DNA of 64,000 nucleotides from DATFTE01 sp963802575. Its GTDB lineage: Bacteria; Acidobacteriota; Terriglobia; Terriglobales; Acidobacteriaceae. Both the position numbers and the translations under genes were made by a program. The notes under the pieces were generated by a model, which ran no database searches, was not told the origin of the DNA, and was given only the letters and a program-made list of their open reading frames with translations. The stretch's first letter is position 1. Every line of letters begins with the position of its first letter. Shown in pieces: positions 7,596-16,400 of the stretch. The stretch covers positions 558,001 through 622,000 of the forward strand of contig CAWDJF010000007.1 of the NCBI GenBank assembly GCA_963802575.1, written 5' to 3'.

Positions 7596-8408
7596 CTACT
7601 TTTCTGTGATGGTGAAGTTCACGACTGACGAACTGTTGGGACTGATAGTCACTTTCTTTTCCCAAGTGCGCGGATCACTGAAGACTGGCCGCGAAATGCG
7701 GCGCTCGGTCAGCACGTCGAAACTAGCTTCCTGGCGCAACAGTTGCCATCCCTCGTGCCACGCGACGAGTTCATAGTCGCCCGGGGGGACGTCGGTCAAC
7801 TTGAATCTTCCATCCTCGTCAGTCACCGTGTAATAAGGATGGGTTACGACGAGAAGTTCCGCGTTCATCCAAACGTGCCCACCGTTGCACTTCAGATTGA
7901 CCAGGCCGGCGCTCGGCATATTGCGGGTAGTGATGCGGTTCTCGAAGGGAAATGGCAGGTTGAAGGTCGCTGCGCCGTCCATGTGAACCGTGTGCAAAAC
8001 GGGATCAGAACTCTTCATCTGCAAGGCGGCATTTTCGGGCACGATGAGAATGTGGGGCTCGTATTCGCAGTGCTTCTGATCGAGAAAGCGCCGCGGCTCG
8101 GGAATGTCCATCGCCTTCCCGCTGGAGATATTCTTGAGGAACACGACCGTGTTCGCGACTCCACCCTCTGAGCCGATGACCAGGCGCTGCAGATCTCGTT
8201 TCTTGTGCGAATCGGGATCGCAAACTTCAGCGTCCTTATCAATCGGCATGGTCAGTGAGGCCGGCTGATGACCCGACCACTTCACAGTGCCGCTGATGGT
8301 TCCTGGATTCGTGACGGAAATAACTTGGTAACCGCTCTGGGCCAGGCCTTGATAGGCCGCGGTCAATAGAATTACAAAAAGCGCCGCAATGTAGATCTGG
8401 CGGAACAT
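7596..8408 (-). CDS. Exported cupredoxin-like protein with carboxypeptidase-regulatory domain
   Basis: ATG 8408 is chosen because it follows a GGGGGGAG ribosome site and opens a clean signal peptide (MFRQIYIAALFVILLTAAYQGLAQ); a longer frame to 8462 lacks this. The mature protein of about 247 residues has a cupredoxin-like core. The potential type-1 copper ligands are His139 (DPVLHTVHMDG), Cys174, His178 and Met181 (CNGGHVWM). A carboxypeptidase-regulatory beta fold follows (YTVTDEDGRFKLTDVPPGDYELVAWHEGW). It is a paralogue of the protein at 16401-17141 in the respiratory operon, so an electron-transfer or copper-handling role in the periplasm is plausible but not shown. Confidence 0.75.
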   Translation of the reverse strand: MFRQIYIAALFVILLTAAYQGLAQSGYQVISVTNPGTISGTVKWSGHQPASLTMPIDKDAEVCDPDSHKKRDLQRLVIGSEGGVANTVVFLKNISSGKAMDIPEPRRFLDQKHCEYEPHILIVPENAALQMKSSDPVLHTVHMDGAATFNLPFPFENRITTRNMPSAGLVNLKCNGGHVWMNAELLVVTHPYYTVTDEDGRFKLTDVPPGDYELVAWHEGWQLLRQEASFDVLTERRISRPVFSDPRTWEKKVTISPNSSSVVNFTITEK

Positions 8409-8527
8409 CCGCACTCCCCCCAGCATTAGGGACAGGGTAGTCATCTTTCGTGACAGCAACAAATTACGAAAGTAATGGCAATCTGCCTGCCAAGCGAATT
8501 GCGCCCCTGCGGGCTCAGGAATACGGC

Positions 8528-9724
8528 CTAGCCGGACGGCGACGCCATCGTTCGCGGGTGAACCTCAGAGTGTTGTGGGTGCTTAGCGGGAGCGCTCGGA
8601 GAGGCTTCTCCGAAGGCGCCCGGTGGGTCGAGGGAACATTTTTTCAGGAACGCGGACTGGCTCAGAGCTCCCTCTACCCACGAGCGAATGTCCTCCATGC
8701 TGGCGGCGGCAACTCCGCCACGCTCATCGACGAAGATCACGACAATTCCCTCCGCCGCGGCTTCAGAGCTGTGAGCCATTTCCTGGTAGCGTTCGGTGAA
8801 GACACTTTGAACGAACTGCAAGCGGTTCCCTGTTGGCCGGTTCATGGCCGAACCGTCAGGCTTGGCCCAGATGAAAAGAGCTTTCTTGCCTTTAAGCCGC
8901 GTCCACTCGCCGGAGAAGTCGTCGGTGTTCTCGCGAATCACTTCGAATCCAGGAGTCGGCGCTGGTTTGCTCTTGGTCGCGAGGGTGGACTCATCGGCTC
9001 CGGCGGCGGTTTGCACCTGGGCGGCGCGCACCCATCCGGTAACACCGTTCTCCAGTTGAAGCTTGATCCACGAGCCCCGTCGTTCCAGAACTTCGAATTC
9101 ATCATCGACCTGGGGACGCAGGAGGACGGGCGCGTTTTCGTCGGGCGAGTTCACGATGGTGACATGCGTCCGCGTGACGGACGCGTAGTTCACCTCGACG
9201 GTGTGCGGATTCTCCAGCTTCTTGATTTGATCCTGAAGGCCTGTGATGCGGCGATCGGTGTCTTCCTTCTGCTGCTTCGCCGTGGCGATCCATTGGGTCA
9301 GTGTGGCTGCGTCCGCTGATTTGTCGCGCAGGTAGTCGCTCAGGCGATCGAGCAGGTCGTTTTCCAGGCGTCCCGTCGATTCGAGGTTGCGATAACCGGC
9401 CTCGGGCAAGTCGGGCCCGGTGTACCAGGCGGAGACATTTGCTTGAACACGAACGATGACCTTTTTGTCGCCCCTTGGATCAAGCTCAATCTTGTACTCG
9501 TAATAGGGACGCTGGTAGTCCTTCAAATTGATGCGCCCCACTTCGGCGAACCCTTCAATCGAGGGTAAGCGGTTCCCCGTGTAGGCCCCAATGTTATCCA
9601 AGGCGGCTTTGACGGAGGGCAGCGAGAAAGGGAATTCGCGTTCCACCACGCCGCGCTTGGTTTGAGCGGGCGAGACCAGGGCTCCTGCAATCAGGAGCAA
9701 AGAGCACCGGATGAGGAATTTCAT
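8528..9724 (-). CDS. Exported bacterial SH3-domain protein
   Basis: This 398-residue protein begins with a signal peptide (MKFLIRCSLLLIAGALVSPAQ). It then has a beta-rich N-terminal region, a short coiled coil (about 145-172, KQQKEDTDRRITGLQDQIKKLE), an SH3b-like domain (about 178-235, ending ENGVTGWVRAAQVQ) and an uncharacterised C-terminal domain with a Pro-rich tail. SH3b domains usually bind peptidoglycan or peptides, so an envelope role is likely. Its ATG overlaps the stop of the upstream gene by 4 bases, so the two are translationally coupled. The function is unknown. Confidence 0.7.
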   Translation of the reverse strand: MKFLIRCSLLLIAGALVSPAQTKRGVVEREFPFSLPSVKAALDNIGAYTGNRLPSIEGFAEVGRINLKDYQRPYYEYKIELDPRGDKKVIVRVQANVSAWYTGPDLPEAGYRNLESTGRLENDLLDRLSDYLRDKSADAATLTQWIATAKQQKEDTDRRITGLQDQIKKLENPHTVEVNYASVTRTHVTIVNSPDENAPVLLRPQVDDEFEVLERRGSWIKLQLENGVTGWVRAAQVQTAAGADESTLATKSKPAPTPGFEVIRENTDDFSGEWTRLKGKKALFIWAKPDGSAMNRPTGNRLQFVQSVFTERYQEMAHSSEAAAEGIVVIFVDERGGVAAASMEDIRSWVEGALSQSAFLKKCSLDPPGAFGEASPSAPAKHPQHSEVHPRTMASPSG

Positions 9725-10575
9725 TGCGGGACCTCAAGCATCAAGCGGTAGACCCATCCTTGGGCTCCGCTGGCGGCTTGCACGCGATACCAGGAGCGCG
9801 TCTGCATCAATACGGTGACGGCAGCTCCTTGGGAAAGCGATCCGACGGTCTTCGACTCGTTGTACGGCTGCGCCTTCAGATCGGCGGTTGTGGTTTTCAC
9901 TCGCCCAGGCTTGCCTCCGGAAACCGCGCTAACTCTTTTGGAGAGTTCCCTTTCTTTTGCATCAGCTGTTTTCAGGTCGGCGCGAGCCTGATCCAGCTGA
10001 GCAAGGAGGGCCACCATTTTCTTTTCTTCGACGGCGTACAGCGCGTCCTGCTTATCTTTGGCTTCCTTGTCGTCAATGTCTTTGATCTGGTCAGAGATTG
10101 CCAGGAACTCGGCATTCTCTACCGTGCCATCAGAGGGATGGTAGTGATGATGGCTATCTTCCTGGAAGATCGCGTCGATGTTCAGGCGGGTCGATTTGGG
10201 TCCCAGCGCCTTCACAACATAGCGGACGGCTAACGTGCCGACGTCATTGCTCTGGTAGAAGTGCTCTGGGGCTATCGTATCCTTGCGAATTTTGTAGAGA
10301 ACGGTTCCCGGGGCTGGAGGGGTGCGAAATGCAGTGGAGGAGGTGCCTGGGGAAGAGCCGTAGATCTCGGCAGATCCCTTGTACTCGGAGGTGCCGCGAA
10401 CCACTCCGTCTTCCGAGACCTGTTTCACTACCTGCAGGACGCGATCATAGCTCTCGTCCAGGTCGATCGTAAACCCGTCGCCGTAGTGTGTGGTGTCGCG
10501 CGCAGGGGCAAACCTCGCAGCGCCGAGCACCAGCAATATGCAGAGAATGTGCGGAATCGGCCTGAGTCGCATCAT
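9721..10575 (-). CDS. Exported bacterial SH3-domain protein, partner of the next gene
   Basis: This 284-residue protein has a signal peptide (about residues 1-25), a beta-rich N-terminal region, a Lys/Asp/Glu-rich coiled coil (about 150-200) and a C-terminal SH3b domain (about 222-283) ending GAQGWVYRLMLEVPQ. The order of parts is the same as in the downstream gene, which lacks only the extra C-terminal domain here, so the pair probably arose by duplication. The overlap ATGA at 9721-9724 ties their expression. They may form a hetero-oligomer in the periplasm; that is inference only. Confidence 0.7.
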   Translation of the reverse strand: MMRLRPIPHILCILLVLGAARFAPARDTTHYGDGFTIDLDESYDRVLQVVKQVSEDGVVRGTSEYKGSAEIYGSSPGTSSTAFRTPPAPGTVLYKIRKDTIAPEHFYQSNDVGTLAVRYVVKALGPKSTRLNIDAIFQEDSHHHYHPSDGTVENAEFLAISDQIKDIDDKEAKDKQDALYAVEEKKMVALLAQLDQARADLKTADAKERELSKRVSAVSGGKPGRVKTTTADLKAQPYNESKTVGSLSQGAAVTVLMQTRSWYRVQAASGAQGWVYRLMLEVPQ

Positions 10576-10671
10576 GAGAATGAATCGCTTCCCACTCAGG
10601 AACTAGAAGCGCGACAACTTCTTGGCTCCCCAGCCAACCACTCGACCGCCCCGTGGCCGAGACGGCCTTCC

Positions 10672-11589
10672 CTAGCGCTTAAAAACCATCATGACCGCAA
10701 GCACCACCGGCAAATAAATCACCGAGGCATGCAACAGATGGCTTGCCGAAGCTCTCGAACTCGACTGCACCAGCTTCACGCCATAATACAAGAAAAATGC
10801 CCCCGAAGCGGCCATGCCAACCAGGTACACAAGGCTGTGATCAAGCGAGAATCCCGGGAAGAACGTCGTCACCAGGAGCAGAACCGTAAAGCCGATGATC
10901 TCAGCGTGTGTGAAATGTCCATCAAGATCAAAGCGCGGCAACATCCGGAAGCCCGCACGCTCGTAGTCCTCGCGATACATCAGGGCAATCGCCAGAAAGT
11001 GCGGGAACTGCCACAGGAACAGGACGGCAAACAGGAACCACGCCTGCAGGTTCAAGCTGGCGGAAGCTCCGGCCCATCCGATCAGGGTCGGCATCGCGCC
11101 CGGAAATGCCCCCAACAGCGTGCAGAGCGGCGTCTTGCGCTTCAGCGGTGTGTAAATGAGCAGATATGACAGCAAGGTGGAAACCGCCAGGAGCGAGGTC
11201 AGCGGATTCACCGCGAGCCACAAATAGACTCCACCCGCTACGCTGAGAACGAGTCCGAAGATTAGAGCCTCGGTCGCCGAAATTCTGCCGGAGGGCAGCG
11301 GACGGCCGGCGGTGCGCTTCATGTCGGAATCGTAGTTGCGCTCCATGTACTGATTGAGCGTCGCTGTGCCGCTGGCCACCAGAAGGGTCCCCACAACGGT
11401 CTCAATCATCCCCAGCCAATTCAACCGGCCATGGCCACCCATGTAGTAGCCCGCTGAGGTGGTCATCAGAATCAGCAGGTTCACTTCTGGCTTGGTGAGA
11501 ATGTAATAGTCCCGGAGTTTCGAGACTAAGGTCGTGATTCGCGTCTGCTCTTCCGTCATGTGGGTAATTGCCAACGGTCTTGGGTCCAT
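10672..11589 (-). CDS. ctaB: Protoheme IX farnesyltransferase (heme O synthase)
   Basis: The protein is about 305 residues from ATG 11589; an upstream TTG at 11613 and an ATG at 11559 are alternative starts. It is a UbiA-type polytopic membrane prenyltransferase with the first Asp motif in NQYMERNYDSDMKRT followed by AGRPLPSGRI, and the second region YTPLKRKTPLCTLLGAFPGAMPTLIGW. It makes heme O from protoheme and farnesyl diphosphate, the first step toward the heme A used by the aa3 oxidase encoded just upstream. It is the last gene of the respiratory operon. A heme A synthase (CtaA) was not seen in the window. Confidence 0.92.
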   Translation of the reverse strand: MDPRPLAITHMTEEQTRITTLVSKLRDYYILTKPEVNLLILMTTSAGYYMGGHGRLNWLGMIETVVGTLLVASGTATLNQYMERNYDSDMKRTAGRPLPSGRISATEALIFGLVLSVAGGVYLWLAVNPLTSLLAVSTLLSYLLIYTPLKRKTPLCTLLGAFPGAMPTLIGWAGASASLNLQAWFLFAVLFLWQFPHFLAIALMYREDYERAGFRMLPRFDLDGHFTHAEIIGFTVLLLVTTFFPGFSLDHSLVYLVGMAASGAFFLYYGVKLVQSSSRASASHLLHASVIYLPVVLAVMMVFKR

Positions 11590-11606
11590 GGGCCTTGCGT
11601 CCTGAA

Positions 11607-11888
11607 CTACCAATTCCCATCCAGTTCAGCGGAAGCCTCGGCTCTGCACTGATTCCGCTTGTGATACAGGATGCCAATCATCGCAATGGTCATCAACGTG
11701 GGAGGAACGATCAGAATCAGGATCCCACTCTTTAATGCTTCAATCATACGTTGACCGGAAGCTGCGGCCTGGGTATAGCAAAGTGCACAGCCTTGGGAAA
11801 ACGCGGGCAACGGAATCATCACCAGCATCAACCCCACTAGTGACATTATCGCAAAATTTATCGACTTTCGGTGCGTACCAGGGTTCGT
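11607..11888 (-). CDS. Small membrane protein of the oxidase operon
   Basis: GTG 11888 is chosen as start because GGGAGG lies 8 bases upstream; an ATG at 11846 and a longer frame are less likely. The 93-residue product has a signal-like N-terminal helix ending at AFSQ, then GCALCYTQAAASG with a CxxC pair, one membrane helix (GILILIVPPTLMTIAMIGILY) and a short basic tail. Its position between coxD and ctaB suggests a minor subunit or assembly factor of the oxidase, and the CxxC could take part in copper or thiol chemistry. I do not recognise a named family. Confidence 0.65.
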   Translation of the reverse strand, partial: TNPGTHRKSINFAIMSLVGLMLVMIPLPAFSQGCALCYTQAAASGQRMIEALKSGILILIVPPTLMTIAMIGILYHKRNQCRAEASAELDGNW

Positions 11889-11917
11889 CACAGCCAGTGC
11901 CTCCCTAACTTCATACT

Positions 11918-12238
11918 CTACTTGCCAGTGTTCGCGTACGGTACACCGCGTTCGAGGCGGAAGCTGTCGGTCCAACCGTACTGCATTCCCGCGAGCACCG
12001 AGACCGTAAAAATAACCACAAACCACAAGAGCCCACGCGTCTCGTCCAAGAGATGCATAAAGAACAAGATACCCAGAGCGGCTTCAACAAACGCGAGAAT
12101 CAGCATCCGAGTGAGCGCCTGACCCGTGTCGATGTTCTGATATGCGATCACGAACTGTAATCCAGCGATCACCAAGATGCAAATGTAGATCGCGATGTAT
12201 TTTCCGACGCCGCCACTGCTTTGCTCGCTTGCAGCCAT
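11918..12238 (-). CDS. ctaF: Cytochrome c oxidase subunit IV (CoxD/CtaF type)
   Basis: This 106-residue membrane protein has three helices (about 14-33, 43-62 and 70-87), with FVEAALGILFFMHLLDE in the second. That is the hallmark of prokaryotic COX4 proteins. It is a non-catalytic subunit that stabilises the oxidase. It lies directly downstream of the two subunit III genes in the same direction, which fits the standard B-A-C-D order. Confidence 0.88.
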   Translation of the reverse strand: MAASEQSSGGVGKYIAIYICILVIAGLQFVIAYQNIDTGQALTRMLILAFVEAALGILFFMHLLDETRGLLWFVVIFTVSVLAGMQYGWTDSFRLERGVPYANTGK

Positions 12239-12293
12239 ATTCGTTTGCTCCAGTCTCGCCGGTTTTACCGAGCCAAGGTCTGATGGAACGGGG

Positions 12294-12926
12294 TTAGCGC
12301 GCCACGTTCAACAAATAAACCAAGGGCACAACGAACATCCACACCAGGTCGACGAAGTGCCAGTAAAGACCCATCGTCTCCATGTCTTCCGCATCGAGGC
12401 GGCCGCTATTGTAGCGCATGCCCACAACCAGCAGGGCCACAATGCCGCCGGTGACGTGCAGCAGATGCAATCCCGTAATGCTGAAGAACGCAGCGCCAAA
12501 GTTCGCGTTTCCCCAGGGATTGTGGAAGAGAGTCACACCCTCATCAATCATGCCAAACCATTCGCGGAGGTGGAGAACGGCGAAAACAATGCCGAGAGCA
12601 GCCGTAATCATGGTCAGGCGGAAAGCGCCGGCGCGGTCACCCAACCTGGCGGCCCGCACTCCCAACAGCATGGTGAGGCTGCTGGTCACCAGGATGAACG
12701 TCATGATCATGGCGTTCACTACGGTGGGCGAGAATTTGAAGGGCGTTGGCCAGCTGGGCGCAGCGTTGCGCAAGAAGCCATACGCCAAAAGGCATGCGGC
12801 AAAGGTCATCGTGTCAGAAATGATGAACAGCCACATCGCCATCTTTTTGGAAGTGACCTTGAACGGCGAAGATCCCACTACTCCCGCGGGGGAGTGACTT
12901 TGCACCGTTATATCTGCGTGGCTCAC
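12294..12926 (-). CDS. ctaE: Cytochrome c oxidase subunit III (second copy in the operon)
   Basis: This 210-residue protein is a COX3-family membrane protein with five predicted helices. It shows KMAMWLFIISDTMTFAACLLAYG at the start, the central LREWFGMIDEGVTLF, and the C-terminal block ITGLHLLHVTGGIVALLV...YWHFVDLVWMFVVPLVYL. It follows another subunit III gene by 25 bases, so the operon carries two. Subunit III is not catalytic but helps proton uptake and stability. Residue-level differences between the two suggest separate roles rather than a recent duplication. Confidence 0.92.
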   Translation of the reverse strand: MSHADITVQSHSPAGVVGSSPFKVTSKKMAMWLFIISDTMTFAACLLAYGFLRNAAPSWPTPFKFSPTVVNAMIMTFILVTSSLTMLLGVRAARLGDRAGAFRLTMITAALGIVFAVLHLREWFGMIDEGVTLFHNPWGNANFGAAFFSITGLHLLHVTGGIVALLVVGMRYNSGRLDAEDMETMGLYWHFVDLVWMFVVPLVYLLNVAR

Positions 12927-12951
12927 AGCGCCTCCTCTTTCGTTGCGTGTG

Positions 12952-13626
12952 TTAGAGCTTGACCCACAGCAAAATCAACAGATAAATCCAAAGCACATCC
13001 ATGTAGTGCCAGTAGCGCGCCATGGCTACCAGCGTGCTTCTGCGCAAAACACCTGCGTTCAACTTACGGATCACATGCAGCAAACCACCCAAGCCCCCGA
13101 GAATGTGCACCGCGTGTGCCGCGGTCAAAACGTAGAAGAACCCGCTATTCGGATTCGTCCAGATGTAGAGGCCCTTGGCGATCAGCTGCCGCCATGCCAG
13201 ATACTGGCCAGCGATGAACAGCAATCCCAGTGCCAGCGTGATATAGAGCCACTTGCCCGGATTCTTAACCTCGCTGCGAAGACCGCCCATGTATCTGGCG
13301 ATGGGTTTGCGCGCCAACTCCAAGGTCACACTGCTTAGCAACAACAGAACGGTATTGAGGTAAAGAACTGGCGGAACGCTGAGATGCTGCCAGTCCATCG
13401 ACGCGCCTTGCCGCACGATCAGCGCGCTGGTAAACGCGGCGAACATCATGGTGATCCCGAACAGGCCCACCCAAATCGCCGTCGACGCCGGAGGAGGCGA
13501 GTAATCCTGCACCGCCCGCAGATCGCCGTCGGTGGGCCGGAGATTCCTCCAGCCTCCATTTCCCGAATCGTTGACGCGCGGTTCGAGAGTTTCGATCTGC
13601 GGTGGTTCGTGGACCGTCGTTGCCAT
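12952..13626 (-). CDS. Cytochrome c oxidase subunit III (first copy in the operon)
   Basis: This 224-residue COX3-family protein has a polar N-terminal extension (about residues 1-45) and then five helices. It has WVGLFGITMMFAAFTSALIVRQG, LNTVLLLLSSVTLELARK, and the conserved C-terminal HAVHILGGLGGLLHV...YWHYMDVLWIYLLILLW. It starts 33 bases after coxA. It differs clearly in sequence from the next gene, and its divergence is typical of the CyoC-like type. It may pair with the second copy or replace it under certain conditions. Confidence 0.9.
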   Translation of the reverse strand: MATTVHEPPQIETLEPRVNDSGNGGWRNLRPTDGDLRAVQDYSPPPASTAIWVGLFGITMMFAAFTSALIVRQGASMDWQHLSVPPVLYLNTVLLLLSSVTLELARKPIARYMGGLRSEVKNPGKWLYITLALGLLFIAGQYLAWRQLIAKGLYIWTNPNSGFFYVLTAAHAVHILGGLGGLLHVIRKLNAGVLRRSTLVAMARYWHYMDVLWIYLLILLWVKL

Positions 13627-13659
13627 ACTCAGCTCCCTCAGGGTCTTACTGCGAATTTC

Positions 13660-15447
13660 TTAGGCCTCGTCGTGACCGCCTTTAATTTGCTCGGGCGAGG
13701 TCTGCATCACGTAGTCGGCGCCGCTGGCGGTCTCCACTCCGTACTGGTACGGGTCGTGGTAAACCACCGGAAGGTCTGCACCGAAATTGTTGTGCGGCGG
13801 CGGTGAGGAAGGCGTGCTCCACTCGAGCGATGTCGCCTCCCAGGGATTCAGCGGGGCTTTCTCTCCCCAGAACCGGCTGTGAATCAGGTTGTACAGGAAG
13901 ATGAATTGCGCCAAGCCGGTGAGGATCGCCGCGACTGTAATGAATTTGTGCAGCGGAATGAGCGGTTGCAGGTAGTCATCCACAAACGCCTGGTAGCGGC
14001 GAACGTTGCCCGCCATTCCCAGATAGTGGAACGGCATGAAGATGCAGTAGGCGCCCACAAAGGTAAGCCAGAAGTGAACCTTGCCCAGAGTGTCGTTCAT
14101 CATGCGACCGAACATCTTCGGGAACCAGAAATAAGTTCCGGAGAAGATGCCGAAGATCGCGGCTACGGCCATCACCAGGTGGAAGTGACCAACCACGAAG
14201 TAGGTGGCGTGCAGCATGATATCGATCGAGGGTTGCGCCAGGAAGAACCCGCTCACACCCCCGCTGACGAACATCGAAATGAAACCCAGGGCGAACAGCG
14301 AAGCGGAATTGATTCGTAATCGCGAACCGTACAAGCTCCCAATCCAGATGACTACCACAATGGTCGACGGGATCGTAATGACGAGCGTCGGGAAAGAGAA
14401 CGCCAGCGACGAAAACGGGTTCATGCCGCTGACGAACATGTGATGCCCATAGACCATGTAGCTCAGCACGGCCAGCGCGCCCATGGAATAGATGAGCGTG
14501 CGGTGGCTTAACATTGGCCGCCGCATGTTGGTGATAAGCACGTGAGAAACAATCCCCATGCCGGGGATGATCGCGATGTAGACCTCGGGGTGGCCGAAGA
14601 ACCAGAACAGGTGCTGCCAGAGCAACGTGGACCCGCCCGAATGGGCCTGCAACTGATCGTTAATCACCAGGTTCGAGGGAATGAAAAAGCTGGTTCCCGC
14701 CACGTGGTCGAGGATCAGCAGGATGCCTGCAGGGAGCAGCACGGCGAAAGCGGTCAGGCCCATGCACGAAGTGATGAACCATGCCCACGCGCTGAGAGGC
14801 AGACGCATCAGGCTCATGCCCTTGACCCGCAGGTCGAGCGTTGTGGTGATGAAATTCAGCGACCCCAGTAACTGTCCAATGCAAAAGATGCCGATGGCTG
14901 CCGCCCACAAGACCTGCCCTGTACCTTGTCCGGGTCCGGCAACGGCACCCACCGCGCTCAGCGGGGCGTAGGCGGTCCAACCGGATAGAGGCGGTCCGTC
15001 GCTAACGAAGAACGCTGAGCACAGAACCAGAAAGCCGACGAACGTCACCCAGAACGACATCATGTTGAAGTGGGGGAACGGCATGTCCTCGGCTCCAACC
15101 TGAATGGGCAAGAAATAGTTGCCGAAAGCCGCGAAAGGAGCCGTGGTGAGCACGAAGAAGACCATGATGGTGCCGTGCATGGTCATCAACTGGAGGTAGT
15201 ACTCGGGGGTCATCACCCCGCCCGGTGCTCCGTTCTTGGAAAGCAGTTGCAGGCCGGGGATGGCAAAATTAGTCCACCCCAGGTGAATTCGCATGATCCA
15301 CGAAAGCACCATTCCGACAAACACTGCTACCAGTGCGAGCCCGTAGTATTGCAGGCCAATCACTTTGTGATCGAGGCTGAAGACATGCTTCCGAATGAAG
15401 CTCGTGGGAGCATGATGTTGAGCCGCGTGCGCTGACATGTCGTGCAT
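13660..15447 (-). CDS. ctaD: Cytochrome c oxidase subunit I (aa3 type, A-family)
   Basis: This 595-residue protein has 12 or more predicted membrane helices. It carries the heme-copper oxidase core: the CuB and Tyr region WFFGHPEVYIAIIPGMG (with the A1-family Glu in GHPEV), the CuB His pair in YGHHMF, and the heme ligand region HFHLVMAVAAIFGIFSGTYFW. It reduces oxygen to water and pumps protons in the inner membrane. The operon context (separate subunit II with CuA and no fused cytochrome c domain) makes this an aa3 rather than a caa3 enzyme, fed by a separate carrier such as the diheme cytochrome encoded upstream. Confidence 0.96.
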   Translation of the reverse strand: MHDMSAHAAQHHAPTSFIRKHVFSLDHKVIGLQYYGLALVAVFVGMVLSWIMRIHLGWTNFAIPGLQLLSKNGAPGGVMTPEYYLQLMTMHGTIMVFFVLTTAPFAAFGNYFLPIQVGAEDMPFPHFNMMSFWVTFVGFLVLCSAFFVSDGPPLSGWTAYAPLSAVGAVAGPGQGTGQVLWAAAIGIFCIGQLLGSLNFITTTLDLRVKGMSLMRLPLSAWAWFITSCMGLTAFAVLLPAGILLILDHVAGTSFFIPSNLVINDQLQAHSGGSTLLWQHLFWFFGHPEVYIAIIPGMGIVSHVLITNMRRPMLSHRTLIYSMGALAVLSYMVYGHHMFVSGMNPFSSLAFSFPTLVITIPSTIVVVIWIGSLYGSRLRINSASLFALGFISMFVSGGVSGFFLAQPSIDIMLHATYFVVGHFHLVMAVAAIFGIFSGTYFWFPKMFGRMMNDTLGKVHFWLTFVGAYCIFMPFHYLGMAGNVRRYQAFVDDYLQPLIPLHKFITVAAILTGLAQFIFLYNLIHSRFWGEKAPLNPWEATSLEWSTPSSPPPHNNFGADLPVVYHDPYQYGVETASGADYVMQTSPEQIKGGHDEA

Positions 15448-15505
15448 TGGTTCACCTCATCGAAGAGACGGTCCGTCCACCGCGGCGTAGCGGGGGCGGA
15501 TCCGG

Positions 15506-16309
15506 CTACTGCAATGCTGCCTGCTGCTTAATCCACTTATCGAAGTCTTCTGGCGCCATCACTTCCAGGTACGCCTTCATGTTGTAGTGACCCAAGCCGC
15601 AAAGCTGGGTGCAAACAATCTCGTATTTGCCGGGCTTAGTCGCGGTGAAATGCAATGAGACGTCGAGACCTGGCACGAAGTCCTGTTGCACGCGCAACTC
15701 GCGGACAAAGAACGAATGTCCAAGATCCTTGGAATGCATCAGCAGATGGATCTCACGATTCGCCGGAATCGCCATTTCGGCGGCGACGATGTCGTCTTTC
15801 GAGTCGGGGTCATTCGTCGTGTCGAGGCCGAAGAAGTTCTCGCTGGCCTCGTCGATCTTGTCAGGATGCAGAGGCCCGAATTTTCCATCGGGTCCCGGGT
15901 AGCGGAAGTAAAACGCAAACTGTCCCGCTTGAACTTGTACCGGAAGAGCATCAGCCGCGGGCGGTGTGAAGTAGATGGTTGCCCAGGCTTTTGTGCCGAA
16001 AACACCCAGAGCCAGAACTTCGGTCCCGACCAGCAGGAAGGCGGCCGCCACTAGCCCTTTTGCGCCACCGGGGAAATACAGGATCTTGGCGCCAGGTTTG
16101 CGGTCAGAAAACTTCCAGATGAAAAATGCCAGGACAAACTGCGCCGCCAAGAACGAGACTCCCGCTTCCACCATTGTGTCGGAGGTTTGCTCGTCAATGA
16201 GCGCCCCGTGCGTGGAGATGTCAACCGGTGGTCCCCAGGTATGGAGAATAATGGGAATTGCGGAAGCGATTGCAATCACAACGATCGTCACTGCAAAAAA
16301 TTTCGCCAT
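15506..16309 (-). CDS. ctaC: Cytochrome c oxidase subunit II (CuA)
   Basis: ATG 16309 is chosen because it opens the first membrane helix (MAKFFAVTIVVIAIASAIPII); the longer frame to 16390 has no conserved content. The 267-residue product has two helices and then a periplasmic CuA domain. The ligands are visible in DLGHSFFVREL (His) and CTQLCGLGHYNM (CxxxCxxxHxxM). There is no C-terminal cytochrome c domain. It accepts electrons from a soluble cytochrome c or cupredoxin and passes them to heme a. The preceding operon genes encode both kinds of carrier. Confidence 0.93.
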   Translation of the reverse strand: MAKFFAVTIVVIAIASAIPIILHTWGPPVDISTHGALIDEQTSDTMVEAGVSFLAAQFVLAFFIWKFSDRKPGAKILYFPGGAKGLVAAAFLLVGTEVLALGVFGTKAWATIYFTPPAADALPVQVQAGQFAFYFRYPGPDGKFGPLHPDKIDEASENFFGLDTTNDPDSKDDIVAAEMAIPANREIHLLMHSKDLGHSFFVRELRVQQDFVPGLDVSLHFTATKPGKYEIVCTQLCGLGHYNMKAYLEVMAPEDFDKWIKQQAALQ

Positions 16310-16400
16310 GGTGTCTCGCTTTTGAGGTCTGAAGTTTCTCGAACCGGCCTGAAGCAACGGGCTGCCGACGCTGATCGACAGCCCGCTCAAATCGTGCAGA

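Noticed and set aside
12195..12962. Plus-strand open frame (255 codons) opposite the subunit III gene
   Set aside because: It mirrors membrane-protein codons, is His/Gln-rich and has no homology signal.
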